From Burkholderiales bacterium (GTDB lineage: Bacteria > Pseudomonadota > Gammaproteobacteria > Burkholderiales > Usitatibacteraceae), in assembly GCA_019634955.1 (NCBI GenBank), contig JAHCAK010000026.1, forward strand, positions 1-64,000: DNA of 64,000 bases, written 5' to 3'. Of this stretch, positions 44,763 to 53,443 are shown piece after piece (position 1 is the first letter of the stretch; every line of letters begins with the position of its first letter). The position numbers and the translations under genes are program-made. Under the pieces are notes generated by a model, which was not told where the DNA came from, did not search any database, and saw only the letters and a list, made by a program, of their open reading frames with translations.

Positions 44763-44918
44763 ATGCGCGACAAGATCAAGCTCGAATCGACCGCCGGCAC
44801 GGGGCACTTCTACACCACCACCAAGAACAAGAAGACCACCCCGGACAAGCTCGAGATCAAGAAATACGATCCGAAGGCCCGCAAGCACGTCACCTACAAG
44901 GAAACGAAGCTCAAGTGA
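44763..44918 (+). CDS. rpmG: 50S ribosomal protein L33
   Basis: A 51-residue ribosomal protein: [17 protein letters not shown]...[23 protein letters not shown]. No CxxC pairs, the zinc-free form. AGGGGG precedes the ATG. Ends 66 nt before a hairpin terminator. Confidence 0.98.
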   Translation: MRDKIKLESTAGTGHFYTTTKNKKTTPDKLEIKKYDPKARKHVTYKETKLK

Positions 44919-44950
44919 CGATGGCAGGAACCGCAGCGCGGTTCCGCACC

Positions 44951-44980
44951 AGCGTCATCCCCGGGTCGCCGGGGATCCAG
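44951..44980. repeat. Short palindromic repeat downstream of rpmG
   Basis: AGCGTCATCCCCGG and CCGGGGATCCAG form a small dyad of a type (GTCATCCCCG..CGGGGATCCAG) that is common as a dispersed intergenic repeat in proteobacteria. It lies immediately before the terminator hairpin. Confidence 0.6.
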
Positions 44981-44983
44981 CCA

Positions 44984-45005
44984 AACCCCGCCCCGGCGGG
45001 GTTTT
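44984..45005 (+). terminator. Terminator of rpmB-rpmG
   Basis: AACCCCGCC/GGCGGGGTT stem followed by a short T stretch, 66 nt after rpmG. It also faces the stop of the convergent reductase gene and, since the stem is flanked by As on the left, could act both ways. Confidence 0.75.
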
Positions 45006-45012
45006 CGCATTC

Positions 45013-46509
45013 TCAGCCGGCCTCCATCGCCTCCGCGCGGCGCGCGATCGCCTTCACGAGGGCGCCGAAGAGGAAGAGGTGGGCCGGGAACATGGCCCAC
45101 CAGTAGGCGAGGCCCCACACGCCCGCCGGGTGCCAATACGCCGTCACCGCCAGGCGCCGCACGGCGGGCGAGGCCTCCTCGATCTCGAACTCCAGCACGC
45201 CCGCGCCCGGCGCCTTCATGCCGAAGACGAGGGTGAGGCGCCGCCGCGGCTCCACGCCCACGACGCGCCAGGAGTCGATCACGTCGCCCACGCGCACTTC
45301 CTGCGGGTCGCGCCGGCCGTGGTTGCGGCCGTTGCCGCCCAGCAGCCAGTCGATCGTCTCGCGAAGCGACCACAGCGCGTTGAAGGCGTAGTAGCGGTTC
45401 TCGCCGCCGATGGCCGACACGACCTGCCAGAGGGCCGCCGCGCTTGCCCGCGTGCGGATCTCTCCGCCGGCCCGCTTGGCGTAGTAGGCGTAGTCGGCGC
45501 GGTACTCGCGGAAGGCGAAGGCGCCCTCGGTCCAGCGCGCCGCCACCGCGTGGCGCCGCTCGGCCTCCAGCGCGGCGCGCACGGCGTCCTCGAAGCCGAG
45601 GAGTTGGTGCGGCAGCAGGGCGCGAAGCGCCGCGTCGTCGGCGGTGAAGTCGTGCTTGAGCCCGCCGATCAGCGCGCGCGCGATCGGCGCCGGCACCGCC
45701 GTCACGAGGTTCAGCCAGAGCGCCGACAACTCCGGCGTGAGGACGGGCACCGGGAGGATCAGGGGCTCGCGGCGGCCCATGAGCCGCGAGATCGCGCGCA
45801 TCATCGCCTCGTAGGTGAGCGTCTCGGGGCCGGCGGCGTCGTAGATGCCGCCGGCCATGGCCGGCACGCGCGGGGCCTCGACGAGGTAGTGCAGCAGGTC
45901 GGGCAGCGCGATGGGCGGGCTCTTCGCGCGCACCCAGCGCGGCGTGACCATCACGGGCAGGTGCAGCACGAGGTCGCGCATCACCTCGAAGGCGGCCGAG
46001 CCCGGCCCCACGATGATGCCGGCGCGGATCTCGGTGACGGGCACGGGGTGGCGGCGCAGGGCCTCGCCCGTGTCGCGCCGGGAGAGGAGGTGCTCGGACC
46101 GCGCGCCCTCGGGCACGAGGCCGCCGAGGTAGACGATGCGCTTCACGCCCGCCGTGGCGGCCGCGCGCCCGAAGTGGTCGGCGGCCTCGAGGTCCAGCCG
46201 GCCGAAGTCGCGCCCGGCCGCCATCGAGTGGACCAGGTAGTAGGCGACGTCGATGCCCGCCAGCGCGGCGGGAAGCGTCTCCGGCTTCAGCGCGTCGGCG
46301 GCGACGATCTCGACGGGCGGCCAGGGCTTCGCCTCGAGCACGCCCGCGTGCCGGGCGCAGGCGCGCACGCGCCAGCCCCGCGCGGCGAGCGCGGGGACGA
46401 GGTGGCTGCCGATGTAGCCGCTGGCGCCGAAGACGAGCGCCGTGCCAGGGATCGGGATCGGGGACTGTCCCCGCCCTTGGGGACTGTCCCCGATCCCGAT
46501 CCCTGGCAC
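45013..46509 (-). CDS. SDR-type NAD(P)-binding oxidoreductase with DUF2867
   Basis: A 498-residue protein. Nucleotide-binding motif VFGASGYIGSHLVPAL begins near residue 25; the extended SDR domain runs to about 320 and a DUF2867/START-like domain (EIRTRASAAALWQVVSAIGG..YYAF) follows, ending in a membrane-like segment. The frame opens at a GTG (46509); residues 1-22 (PGIGIGDSP...IPIPGT) are encoded by a palindromic repeat, so the natural start was probably displaced. No ribosome binding site is seen; it may be translated by coupling to the desaturase gene 6 nt upstream. Function unknown. Confidence 0.8.
   Translation of the reverse strand: MPGIGIGDSPQGRGQSPIPIPGTALVFGASGYIGSHLVPALAARGWRVRACARHAGVLEAKPWPPVEIVAADALKPETLPAALAGIDVAYYLVHSMAAGRDFGRLDLEAADHFGRAAATAGVKRIVYLGGLVPEGARSEHLLSRRDTGEALRRHPVPVTEIRAGIIVGPGSAAFEVMRDLVLHLPVMVTPRWVRAKSPPIALPDLLHYLVEAPRVPAMAGGIYDAAGPETLTYEAMMRAISRLMGRREPLILPVPVLTPELSALWLNLVTAVPAPIARALIGGLKHDFTADDAALRALLPHQLLGFEDAVRAALEAERRHAVAARWTEGAFAFREYRADYAYYAKRAGGEIRTRASAAALWQVVSAIGGENRYYAFNALWSLRETIDWLLGGNGRNHGRRDPQEVRVGDVIDSWRVVGVEPRRRLTLVFGMKAPGAGVLEFEIEEASPAVRRLAVTAYWHPAGVWGLAYWWAMFPAHLFLFGALVKAIARRAEAMEAG
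46442..46509. repeat. 68-bp palindromic repeat at the 5' end of the reductase gene
   Basis: Two 31-nt arms (46442-46472, 46479-46509) with one mismatch flank a 6-nt loop. Each arm contains GGGGACTGTCCCC, itself a dyad. It lies between desaturase and reductase genes and is translated as the reductase N-terminus. Confidence 0.92.
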
Positions 46510-46515
46510 CGTTCG

Positions 46516-47697
46516 TCAGGCCGCCGCGTATCGCCGCAGGCGCTGCGAGAACTCCGCGAGGGTCTCGATGCCGCTCGCCTCGGCGCGGTCGCACCAGTCG
46601 CGCAGCTGCGCCACGAGCTGCTCGGTGGAGAGCGTGGAGCGCTCCCAGGTCCGGGCGAGCTCCTCGCGCATGCGGTAGAGCGTGGCCAGGCGCGGGCTGG
46701 ACTCGAGCGCGCGAGCGACGATCTCCTGCTCCGCGGGCGACTTCACCATGCCGCGCGTGATGGCGCGGCGCAGGCGGCGCGCCGTCGCGCTGTCGGCGAA
46801 GAGCTGCTTCTCGCGCAGCTTCGCCACTTCCTCGTCCCACGCGAGCTTCATGGACTTGGCGTACTTCGCCAGCACCTCGTAGCGGTTGGTGGCGATCGCG
46901 TGCAGCGTCTGCACGTCGATCACGGACTTGGCGGGGTCGAGGCGCACCTTCGGCGGCAGCTTCTTCGGGCGGGCGAGGCCCAGCGCGGAGAGGACCCGGA
47001 TGTAGGCCCATCCCAGGTCGAACTCGTACCACTGCACCGAGAACTTGGCGGAGGTGGGGAAGGCGTGGTGGTTGTTGTGCAGCTCCTCGCCGCCGATCCA
47101 CGCGGCCACGGGGACGATGTTGGTGCTCGCGTCCTCCGTCTGGAACTTGCGGTAGCCCCAGAAGTGGCCGATGCCGTTGATGACGCCGGCGGCCCAGAAG
47201 GGGATCCACGCCATCTGCACGCCCCACATCAGGAGGCCCGGGAAGTCGCCGAACAGCAGCACGTTGGCCGTGAGCATCACGAGGATGCCCTTCTTGTGGT
47301 GCGGCGTGTAGATCGTGCGCTCGATCCAGTCGTCCGGCGTGCCGTGGCCGTAGCGCTGCATCGTCTCGGGATGGTGCGACTCCTTCACGTACAGGACGAC
47401 GCCGGCGAAGAGGACCTTGTTGATGCCGTGCACCTGCGGGCTGTGCGGGTCCTCGGCGGTCTCGCACTTGGCGTGGTGCTTGCGGTGGATGGCCGCCCAC
47501 TCCTTCGTGATCATGCCGGTCGTGAGCCACAGCCAGAAGCGGAAGAAGTGGCTGACGACCGGGTGCAGCTCGAGCGACCGGTGCGCCTGGCAGCGGTGCA
47601 GGTAGAGCGTGACGCCGGCGATCGTGATCTGGACGAGGACGAGCAGGACGAGGAGCTTTCCCCACCAGGGGAGGTCCAGGAGGCCGTCGAAGAGCAT
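46516..47697 (-). CDS. Membrane fatty acid desaturase (acyl-CoA delta-9 type)
   Basis: A 393-residue di-iron desaturase. The three histidine boxes are present: HRCQAHR, HRKHH and HNNHH, the last in GGEELHNNHHAFPTSAKF. Four hydrophobic helices carry them. The C-terminal 130 residues form a helical, charged extension beyond the core, including a coiled-coil-like region. It introduces a double bond in saturated acyl chains, tuning membrane fluidity. Upstream of the SDR gene on the same strand. Confidence 0.93.
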   Translation of the reverse strand: MLFDGLLDLPWWGKLLVLLVLVQITIAGVTLYLHRCQAHRSLELHPVVSHFFRFWLWLTTGMITKEWAAIHRKHHAKCETAEDPHSPQVHGINKVLFAGVVLYVKESHHPETMQRYGHGTPDDWIERTIYTPHHKKGILVMLTANVLLFGDFPGLLMWGVQMAWIPFWAAGVINGIGHFWGYRKFQTEDASTNIVPVAAWIGGEELHNNHHAFPTSAKFSVQWYEFDLGWAYIRVLSALGLARPKKLPPKVRLDPAKSVIDVQTLHAIATNRYEVLAKYAKSMKLAWDEEVAKLREKQLFADSATARRLRRAITRGMVKSPAEQEIVARALESSPRLATLYRMREELARTWERSTLSTEQLVAQLRDWCDRAEASGIETLAEFSQRLRRYAAA

Positions 47698-47851
47698 GTG
47701 TGGGCGCCTATTCGTGCGACCCGCTCGGGGGCGGGTTCGGGATGAACGGAAGGCCGCATTCTAACGCATCCCCACACGCGGCCCCCGGGAAGCCGCCATG
47801 TGGGAGTAACGTCATGTTTTCAAATGAGAACTCGCCTTCGCCCCCAGGCTC

Positions 47852-47945
47852 AATCCTTCTCCGTGCCCTCCGTGTCTTCCGTGTCCTCCGTGATGATTGA
47901 CCCGGCGTCCTTCATCACGGAGGACACGGAGAACACGGAGGGATT
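47852..47945. repeat. 94-bp palindromic repeat with CCGTGT-type units
   Basis: Left part 47852-47896 repeats TCCGTGTC/TTCCGTG units, right part 47912-47945 is its inverse (ATCACGGAGGACACGGAG). The two arms pair over more than 30 nt with a small bulge. It ends 3 nt before the mscS stop codon and belongs to a common type of dispersed intergenic repeat. Confidence 0.85.
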
Positions 47946-47947
47946 CG

Positions 47948-49210
47948 CTATCGGGCGTCGGGCGGGATGAGGCGCACGTCGCGCTGCGGGAAGGGGATCT
48001 CGATCCCCTCGGCGCGGAAGGCCTCCAGCACCTCCTTGAGGATCGCGCCGCGCAGCGCCACCTGGCCCTGGTCGGGGTCGGCGATCCAGGCCGTGAGCTC
48101 GATCTCGATGCCGTTGTCGCCGAGCGCGACGATGGCCGCGCCCGGTGCGGGATCGGCCAGCACGCGCGGCTGTCGCGCGGCTGCGGCGAGCAGGATCGCG
48201 AACACGCGGTCCACGTCGGAGCCGTAGCCCACGCCCACCTTCACCTTCACCAGCACCTTGCGGTCGGTGTAGGAGTGGTTGGTGACGCTCTGCGTGATGA
48301 GCGTCTCGTTGGGGATGATCGACTCGGTGCCGTCGAGGCTGCGGATCACCGTGTAGCGCGACTCGATCGCCTTTACCACGCCATGCCGGCTGTCGACCGT
48401 GACGAGGTCGCCGATGCGCACCGAGTGGTCCAGCAGGATGATGAAGCCGCTCACGTAGTTGCTCGCGATCTTCTGCAGGCCGAAGCCCAGGCCCACGCCC
48501 AGCGCGCCGCCGAAGACGGAGAGCGCCGTGATGTCGATGCCCACGAGGGGGAGCGCCACGAGGATCGCGAGGAAGAAGGCGCCCGCCTGGACGAGCTTCG
48601 CGAGCACCACGCGCGTCGACATCTCGACCCGCTCGGCGGCGAGGATGCGCGCCCCCAGCACGCGCGCGACCCACAGCGACACGGCAAGCGACACGGCGAG
48701 CGACACGAGGCCCTGCATCACCACCAGCAGCGAGACGCGCTGCTTGCCGATGCTGAAGGCGATGTCGTCGAGGGCCTCCCACAGCTCGGGGAGGATGCCG
48801 GTCACGTGCAGCGCCACGCCCACCCACATGGCGATGCCGATGGTGCGCTCCGACCCGCGCAGGAAGGCGCCCTCGGGAAGGATGTGGCGCAGGACGTACA
48901 CCGCCAGCCGGATGACGGCGAGCGCCACCAGCAGCGTGATCGCGATGTCGACGAACGGCGTGGCCTGGAGCTTGCGCAGCGGCAGGCGCGCGCCCCAGGT
49001 GAGGGCGAGCGCCGCGAGCGGGAACGCCACGCGGTGGAAGCCGCCGGCGCCGAACTTCCATGCCGCGCCCTGCGGCACGCGGCGGCGCAGGACGCGCGCG
49101 ACGAGCCAGCCCAGCGCGAGGCCCGCGGCGATGATCGCGAGCTGCTTCAGGCCCTGCGGCGTGGTCGCCTGCGTGGCGAAGGCGTCGAGGGTTCTCTCGA
49201 GGGGGGTCAT
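47948..49210 (-). CDS. Mechanosensitive ion channel, MscS family
   Basis: A 420-residue protein: about five helices, the MscS pore helix region (ITALSVFGGALGVGLGFGLQKIASNYVSGFIILLDHSVRIGDLV) and a C-terminal cytoplasmic beta/alpha domain. Longer than E. coli MscS (286) by N-terminal helices. Releases solutes under osmotic downshift. 7 nt downstream of the PLD-like gene; a palindromic repeat lies right after its stop. Confidence 0.93.
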   Translation of the reverse strand: MTPLERTLDAFATQATTPQGLKQLAIIAAGLALGWLVARVLRRRVPQGAAWKFGAGGFHRVAFPLAALALTWGARLPLRKLQATPFVDIAITLLVALAVIRLAVYVLRHILPEGAFLRGSERTIGIAMWVGVALHVTGILPELWEALDDIAFSIGKQRVSLLVVMQGLVSLAVSLAVSLWVARVLGARILAAERVEMSTRVVLAKLVQAGAFFLAILVALPLVGIDITALSVFGGALGVGLGFGLQKIASNYVSGFIILLDHSVRIGDLVTVDSRHGVVKAIESRYTVIRSLDGTESIIPNETLITQSVTNHSYTDRKVLVKVKVGVGYGSDVDRVFAILLAAAARQPRVLADPAPGAAIVALGDNGIEIELTAWIADPDQGQVALRGAILKEVLEAFRAEGIEIPFPQRDVRLIPPDAR

Positions 49211-49217
49211 CGCGGGC

Positions 49218-49772
49218 TCATTGTAACCGCGAGGCCCGCGCGCGATGCCGCTCGAAGTCGCGGGCGAAGCGCGCGGCGACCTCCGGGCTTCCCGAGATCA
49301 CCACGACGTTCTCCGCGTTCTTCTCCTGCGCCGCCTGCGTGAAGTTGAAGCTGCCGGTGACGACCACGGCGCCCGCCGTGCCCGCGTCCACGAGCACCAC
49401 CTTGTTGTGGAACGCGGCGTGGTCGGAGGAGAGCCAGATGCGGGCGCCGGCGCGGTCCAGGCCCCTGAGGACGGGAAGCCCGCCGGTTTCGTGCTGCCTG
49501 GCGTCCCCGATCACCTCCACCGCGACGCCGCGCCGCGCGGCCCTGGCGAGCGCCGCGGCGATGCCGCGGTGCGTGAAGAGGTAGGCCTGCACCTGCACGC
49601 TCTCGCGGGCGGCGGCGATGCGCTGGCTGATGACGCGGGCCACGTCGTCGCCCGGCGTGAACCACGCCTCGACGCGGGCGGGGTGGCCTGCCGGGGCGGC
49701 GCGCGAGGCGGGTTCCGCCGCGCCGGCCGCGGCGGCGACGCCCAGGGCGAGGGCGGCGAGCGCGCGCCTCAC
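49218..49772 (-). CDS. Exported phospholipase D-like nuclease (Nuc type)
   Basis: A 184-residue protein with a signal peptide (ALAALALGVAAAAGAAE) and a single HKD motif, HNKVVLVD, followed by VVTGSFNFTQAA. One HKD motif per chain is typical of the Nuc endonuclease, which works as a dimer. Probable periplasmic nuclease or phosphodiesterase. Its start overlaps the end of the methyltransferase gene by 4 nt. Confidence 0.88.
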   Translation of the reverse strand: MRRALAALALGVAAAAGAAEPASRAAPAGHPARVEAWFTPGDDVARVISQRIAAARESVQVQAYLFTHRGIAAALARAARRGVAVEVIGDARQHETGGLPVLRGLDRAGARIWLSSDHAAFHNKVVLVDAGTAGAVVVTGSFNFTQAAQEKNAENVVVISGSPEVAARFARDFERHRARASRLQ

Positions 49773-51034
49773 GCCGCGCGCTGCAGCACCGCGGCGAAGA
49801 AGCCGTCGGTGTCGTGGACGTGGGGCAGCAGGCGCAGGTACCGCTCGCAGCCGGGGATGGAGAGGCCCTGCCGCGCGAGCACCTCGCCGCAGGGCACCAG
49901 CGCGAAGTCCGGGTGCGCCGCGAGGAAGCGCTCCACGATCGCCTCGTTCTCCTCCTCCAGCAGGCTGCAGGTGCCGTAGACGAGGCGCCCGCCGGGCTTC
50001 ACGAGCGCGCCGGCCGCCTCGAGGATGGCGGACTGCTTCGCGTTCAGCTCGGCGAGGCCCTCCTCCGTCTGGCGGGTCTTCAGGTCGGGGTTGCGGCGAA
50101 GCGTCCCGAGGCCGGTGCAGGGCGCGTCGACGAGCACGCGGTCGGCCTTCCCGCGCAGGCGCTTTACCTTGGTGTCGTTCTCGCCGGCGATGCGCTGCGG
50201 GTGGACGTTGGAGAGCCCCGAGCGCCGCAGCCGCGGCGTGAGGTTCGCCAGCCGCTTGTCGGAGACGTCCCAGGCGTAGAGGCGCCCGTGCGAGCCCATG
50301 GCCGCGCCCAGCTGCAGGGTCTTGCCGCCGGCGCCGGCGCAGAAGTCCACGACGAGGTCGCTGCGCCGCGGCTCCACGAGCAGGCCGAGGAGCTGGCTGC
50401 CCTCGTCCTGCACCTCCACGGCGCCGTCGAGGTACATCGGGTGCTTGTTCAGCGCGACCTTCTCCTTCACGCGCACGCCCAGCGGGGACCAGCGCGCGGG
50501 CGCGGCCTGCGTGCCGTCGGCCTCGAGCCGCTGCAGCACCGCCTCGCGCGGGGCCTTGAGCGTGTTCACGCGCAGGTCCAGCGGCGCGGGGTGCTGGAGG
50601 CTCTTCGCCAGCGCGAGGATCTCCTCGTCCGCGAGGCGCCGGCGCAGGCGGGCGATGACCCAGTCGGGGAGGTCGGCGCGGACCTCGAAGGGCTGCCGGT
50701 CCACGTCCTCCGCCTTTAGCGCAGCGAGCCAGGTGCGCTCCGCGCCGCGCAGCACGGGCTCGAGGCTGCCGATGCCGTAGCCCTGCAGCTTCACGAGGGA
50801 GGCGAGCGCGAGCTCGCGCGGCGCGGCCGAGGGCGTGAGCGCCTCCAGCAGGCGCCGGCGGCGCAGCACCGAGTAGACGGTGTCGGCCACGAGCGCGCGG
50901 TCGCGGCTGCCCAGCGCCTTGTGGTCGCGGAAGTAGTGCTTGAGCACGGCGTCGGCGGGGCTTCGCGCCGGCAGCGCCACCGCGAGCGCGTGCACGATCG
51001 CGTCGAGCTGGATGCGGGTGAGGTTCGCGGACAT
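49769..51034 (-). CDS. RsmB/NOP-family RNA (cytosine-C5) methyltransferase
   Basis: A 421-residue SAM-dependent methyltransferase. Cofactor motif DFCAGAGGKTLQL, motif IV DAPCTGLGTLRRNPDLK and motif VI YGTCSLLEEENE with the two catalytic cysteines. N-terminal part is a helical RNA-binding region. The target is probably 16S rRNA, but RsmB itself versus a relative cannot be decided. ATG overlaps the preceding stop (TGATG). Confidence 0.9.
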   Translation of the reverse strand: MSANLTRIQLDAIVHALAVALPARSPADAVLKHYFRDHKALGSRDRALVADTVYSVLRRRRLLEALTPSAAPRELALASLVKLQGYGIGSLEPVLRGAERTWLAALKAEDVDRQPFEVRADLPDWVIARLRRRLADEEILALAKSLQHPAPLDLRVNTLKAPREAVLQRLEADGTQAAPARWSPLGVRVKEKVALNKHPMYLDGAVEVQDEGSQLLGLLVEPRRSDLVVDFCAGAGGKTLQLGAAMGSHGRLYAWDVSDKRLANLTPRLRRSGLSNVHPQRIAGENDTKVKRLRGKADRVLVDAPCTGLGTLRRNPDLKTRQTEEGLAELNAKQSAILEAAGALVKPGGRLVYGTCSLLEEENEAIVERFLAAHPDFALVPCGEVLARQGLSIPGCERYLRLLPHVHDTDGFFAAVLQRAA

Positions 51035-52080
51035 CAGCGCGCCCTCACCGAAGTCGCGACCTGCTCGACCACCAGGCGGTTCCTCGCCACCGGGTAACGC
51101 AGCTTCACCGGCAGGTTGAACTGGTTCAGGCCCAGCCACACGTCGACGGCCTGCTCGGGCTTCTCGCCCTCGTGGCGCAGGTGGAGCGCGCGCACGGTTC
51201 CGAAGGGGAGCTCCAGCGTCTCCTCGCCCACGACCTGCAGGCGGAAGTCGTAGAGGCGGCGCTGGGTGAAGACGCGTAGCGGCATCGTGTCGCCTTTCGG
51301 GGGCATGTGGGCGAGCTGGAAGATCATCGAGAGCCAGTCCACCGTCGTGTCGGTGAGGGCGGCGGTGCGCGAGCTGTCGCCGCGGCGGAACTCCACCTGG
51401 CGCGCGGGCCAGTCGAAGGCGAGGCCTTCCTCGGCCGTGTCGCCGCGGCGCTCCGTGAACCGCTCCGGGCGCAGGCCCTCGGGCGTCACGCGCCCGCTGG
51501 CCGTCTGGTAGATCTGCCCCTCGAGGAAAAGCGTGAAGAAGCCGGTGGCCTGCGCGGTGCCGGTGATCTCGTAGCGGTCGTCCTCGCGCTTCCAGGTGTA
51601 CTCGGCCTCGCCGTCGGCGAACGCGGAGGTGAGCGCGTAGGCGATCGTCACCTCGGCGGGGAGCGCCTCGGGCCGGAACTCGGGCAGCGCCGGGGGCGGC
51701 GGCGGCACCGCGGGCTGCGCGAGCGCCACCATCTCGGGCAGCGGCTCGGGCTCCGGCGCGAGGGCATCGGCCGCCGCCAGGGGGGCTAGCGCCGATTCCT
51801 CGATCGCGGCCGGGAGGAACGCCACGGTCTCCTCCGCCCGGGGCGGCTTGGGCTTCGGGCGCGCGCGCGGCTTCGGCGGCGGGGGCGCGGGCGCCGGCGC
51901 GACCTCCACGGCGGGCGGCGCGGCGAGCACGGCCTCGTACGAGGGCGCGAGGAGGGCGCCATCGTCCTCGCCCGCGGGCACCTGCACGCCCACCAGCACC
52001 GTGCCGTGGACGACCGCCGAGGCGGCGAGCGCCACGGCGGCGGGCCGCCACGCAGGGGAGAGGGGGCGGGGGATCTCCAT
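51034..52080 (-). CDS. DUF3108 protein with TonB-like N-terminus
   Basis: A 348-residue protein. Residues about 12-33 form a membrane anchor, residues about 55-135 a proline/lysine-rich spacer (PPPPKPRARPKPKPPRAEE) as in TonB, and the rest a DUF3108 domain (TYAL-type beta-rich, with WLGLNQFNLPVKLRYP). The spacer should let the periplasmic domain span towards the outer membrane. Function unknown. Upstream of the methyltransferase gene and 2 nt after a second DUF3108 gene. Confidence 0.82.
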   Translation of the reverse strand: MEIPRPLSPAWRPAAVALAASAVVHGTVLVGVQVPAGEDDGALLAPSYEAVLAAPPAVEVAPAPAPPPPKPRARPKPKPPRAEETVAFLPAAIEESALAPLAAADALAPEPEPLPEMVALAQPAVPPPPPALPEFRPEALPAEVTIAYALTSAFADGEAEYTWKREDDRYEITGTAQATGFFTLFLEGQIYQTASGRVTPEGLRPERFTERRGDTAEEGLAFDWPARQVEFRRGDSSRTAALTDTTVDWLSMIFQLAHMPPKGDTMPLRVFTQRRLYDFRLQVVGEETLELPFGTVRALHLRHEGEKPEQAVDVWLGLNQFNLPVKLRYPVARNRLVVEQVATSVRAR

Positions 52081-52082
52081 CG

Positions 52083-52775
52083 CTAGCGCGCCGTGAGGCT
52101 CACGAGGTTCTGCTCGAGCTTGAGGCCCTTCGCGTCCTCGAAGACGACGCGCACGGGGAGGTTGAAGCGGTCCTTGGCGAGCCAGAGCTGCGCGCGGCTC
52201 TCCTTCTCGCTTTCGGTCACGCGTTCGTAATGGGCGGTGGCGAACTCGCCGGCGGGCGTGTCGATGACGGGCTCGCCCACCTTGCGGTAGGCGTAGGCCT
52301 CGACCTTGCGGCCGTTGGACATGTGCAGGCGCACGAGCTTCGCCGCCGTGCCGCCGCCCATGAACTGGTAGAGGATCGACAGGCGGTCCTGCGTGCCGGG
52401 CGGCAACGCGTGCACGCTCGATTCGCCGCGGTACTCGGAGCGCAGCTCGGCCTTCGCCCAGTCGAACTCGGCCACGATGTCGCGCGTGCGGTCGCCGAGG
52501 CGGCGCTGCTCGAAGTGCAGCGGCTGCAGGCCCTTCGGGCCCACGCGGCCGGCGCTCGTGAGCACGATGGTGTCGTCGCGGAAGAGCTTGAGGACGCCCT
52601 CGGCGCGCGTGGTGCTCTCGATGCGGTAGGCGTCGCCGTCGCGCCGGAAGGTCTCCGTGACGCGGCCGATGGGCACGCCGGCGGCCGACACGCTGTACTC
52701 CGCGTCCACCTGCACGGGCAGCGCGAGGGCGGCGGGGATGGCAAGCAGCGCGGCGGCGGCGGCGAGGAGCCTCAT
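52083..52775 (-). CDS. Exported DUF3108 protein
   Basis: A 230-residue periplasmic protein with a signal peptide (LLAAAAALLAIPAALA) and a DUF3108 beta-rich domain (VDAEYSVSAAGVPIGRVTETF ... WLAKDRFNLPVRVVFED). It is paralogous to the neighbour at 51034. The family is often near purN-purM in betaproteobacteria; its role is unknown. Overlaps the purN gene by 4 nt. Confidence 0.88.
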   Translation of the reverse strand: MRLLAAAAALLAIPAALALPVQVDAEYSVSAAGVPIGRVTETFRRDGDAYRIESTTRAEGVLKLFRDDTIVLTSAGRVGPKGLQPLHFEQRRLGDRTRDIVAEFDWAKAELRSEYRGESSVHALPPGTQDRLSILYQFMGGGTAAKLVRLHMSNGRKVEAYAYRKVGEPVIDTPAGEFATAHYERVTESEKESRAQLWLAKDRFNLPVRVVFEDAKGLKLEQNLVSLTAR

Positions 52776-53413
52776 GGGGGGTCCCGGGGGGAGATGGCCC
52801 AGTCCCCTTCAACGCCCGAGCCCCTCACCTGGACGACATCGGCGCCGCGGAACTCCACGCGCCCCTCGGCGAGCCAGCGCGCCGCCTGGGGGTAGATGCG
52901 GTGCTCCTGGGCCAGCACGCGGGCGGCCAGCGCCTCGGCCGTGTCGCCCGGCAGCACGGGCACCGCCGCCTGCACGAGGATCGGCCCGTGGTCGAGGGCG
53001 GGCGTCACGAAGTGGACCGTGGCCCCGTGCAGCTTAACGCCCGCGTCGATGGCGCGCTGGTGCGTGTCCAGCCCCGGGAAGCAGGGCAGGAGCGAGGGGT
53101 GGATGTTGAGGATCGCGCGCGGGTAGCGGTCGATGAAGCCCGGCGTGAGGATGCGCATGAAGCCCGCGAGGAAGAGGTAGTCGGGCGAGAAGGCGTCGAC
53201 GGCGCGCGCGAGCTCCGCGTCGAACGCCTCCCGCGACGGGAAGGCCTTGTGGTCCACCACGCGCGTGGCGATCCCCCGGGACTGCGCCCAGGCGAGCCCG
53301 CCCGCCGCGGGGCGGTTGGAGATCACGGCGCGGAAGTCGAGGCCGGGGCGGGCGTCGACGAGCGCCTGCATGTTGCTCCCGCGGCCGGAGATCAGGATGA
53401 CGGCGGTCTTCAT
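52772..53413 (-). CDS. purN: Phosphoribosylglycinamide formyltransferase
   Basis: A 213-residue purine biosynthesis enzyme transferring a formyl group from 10-formyl-THF to GAR. SGRGSNMQAL phosphate loop, catalytic NIHPSLLP (Asn, His) and the aspartate in LDHGPILVQ. Upstream lies purM, separated by 96 nt holding a long hairpin. Confidence 0.96.
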   Translation of the reverse strand: MKTAVILISGRGSNMQALVDARPGLDFRAVISNRPAAGGLAWAQSRGIATRVVDHKAFPSREAFDAELARAVDAFSPDYLFLAGFMRILTPGFIDRYPRAILNIHPSLLPCFPGLDTHQRAIDAGVKLHGATVHFVTPALDHGPILVQAAVPVLPGDTAEALAARVLAQEHRIYPQAARWLAEGRVEFRGADVVQVRGSGVEGDWAISPRDPP

Positions 53414-53443
53414 GGGGGCAAGGGATCGGGCAGGGGAGGAAAC

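Noticed and set aside
47852-47945. Repeated CCGTGT units as a CRISPR array
   Set aside because: Units are 6-9 nt, contiguous and mirrored in an inverted arm; no spacers and no cas genes.
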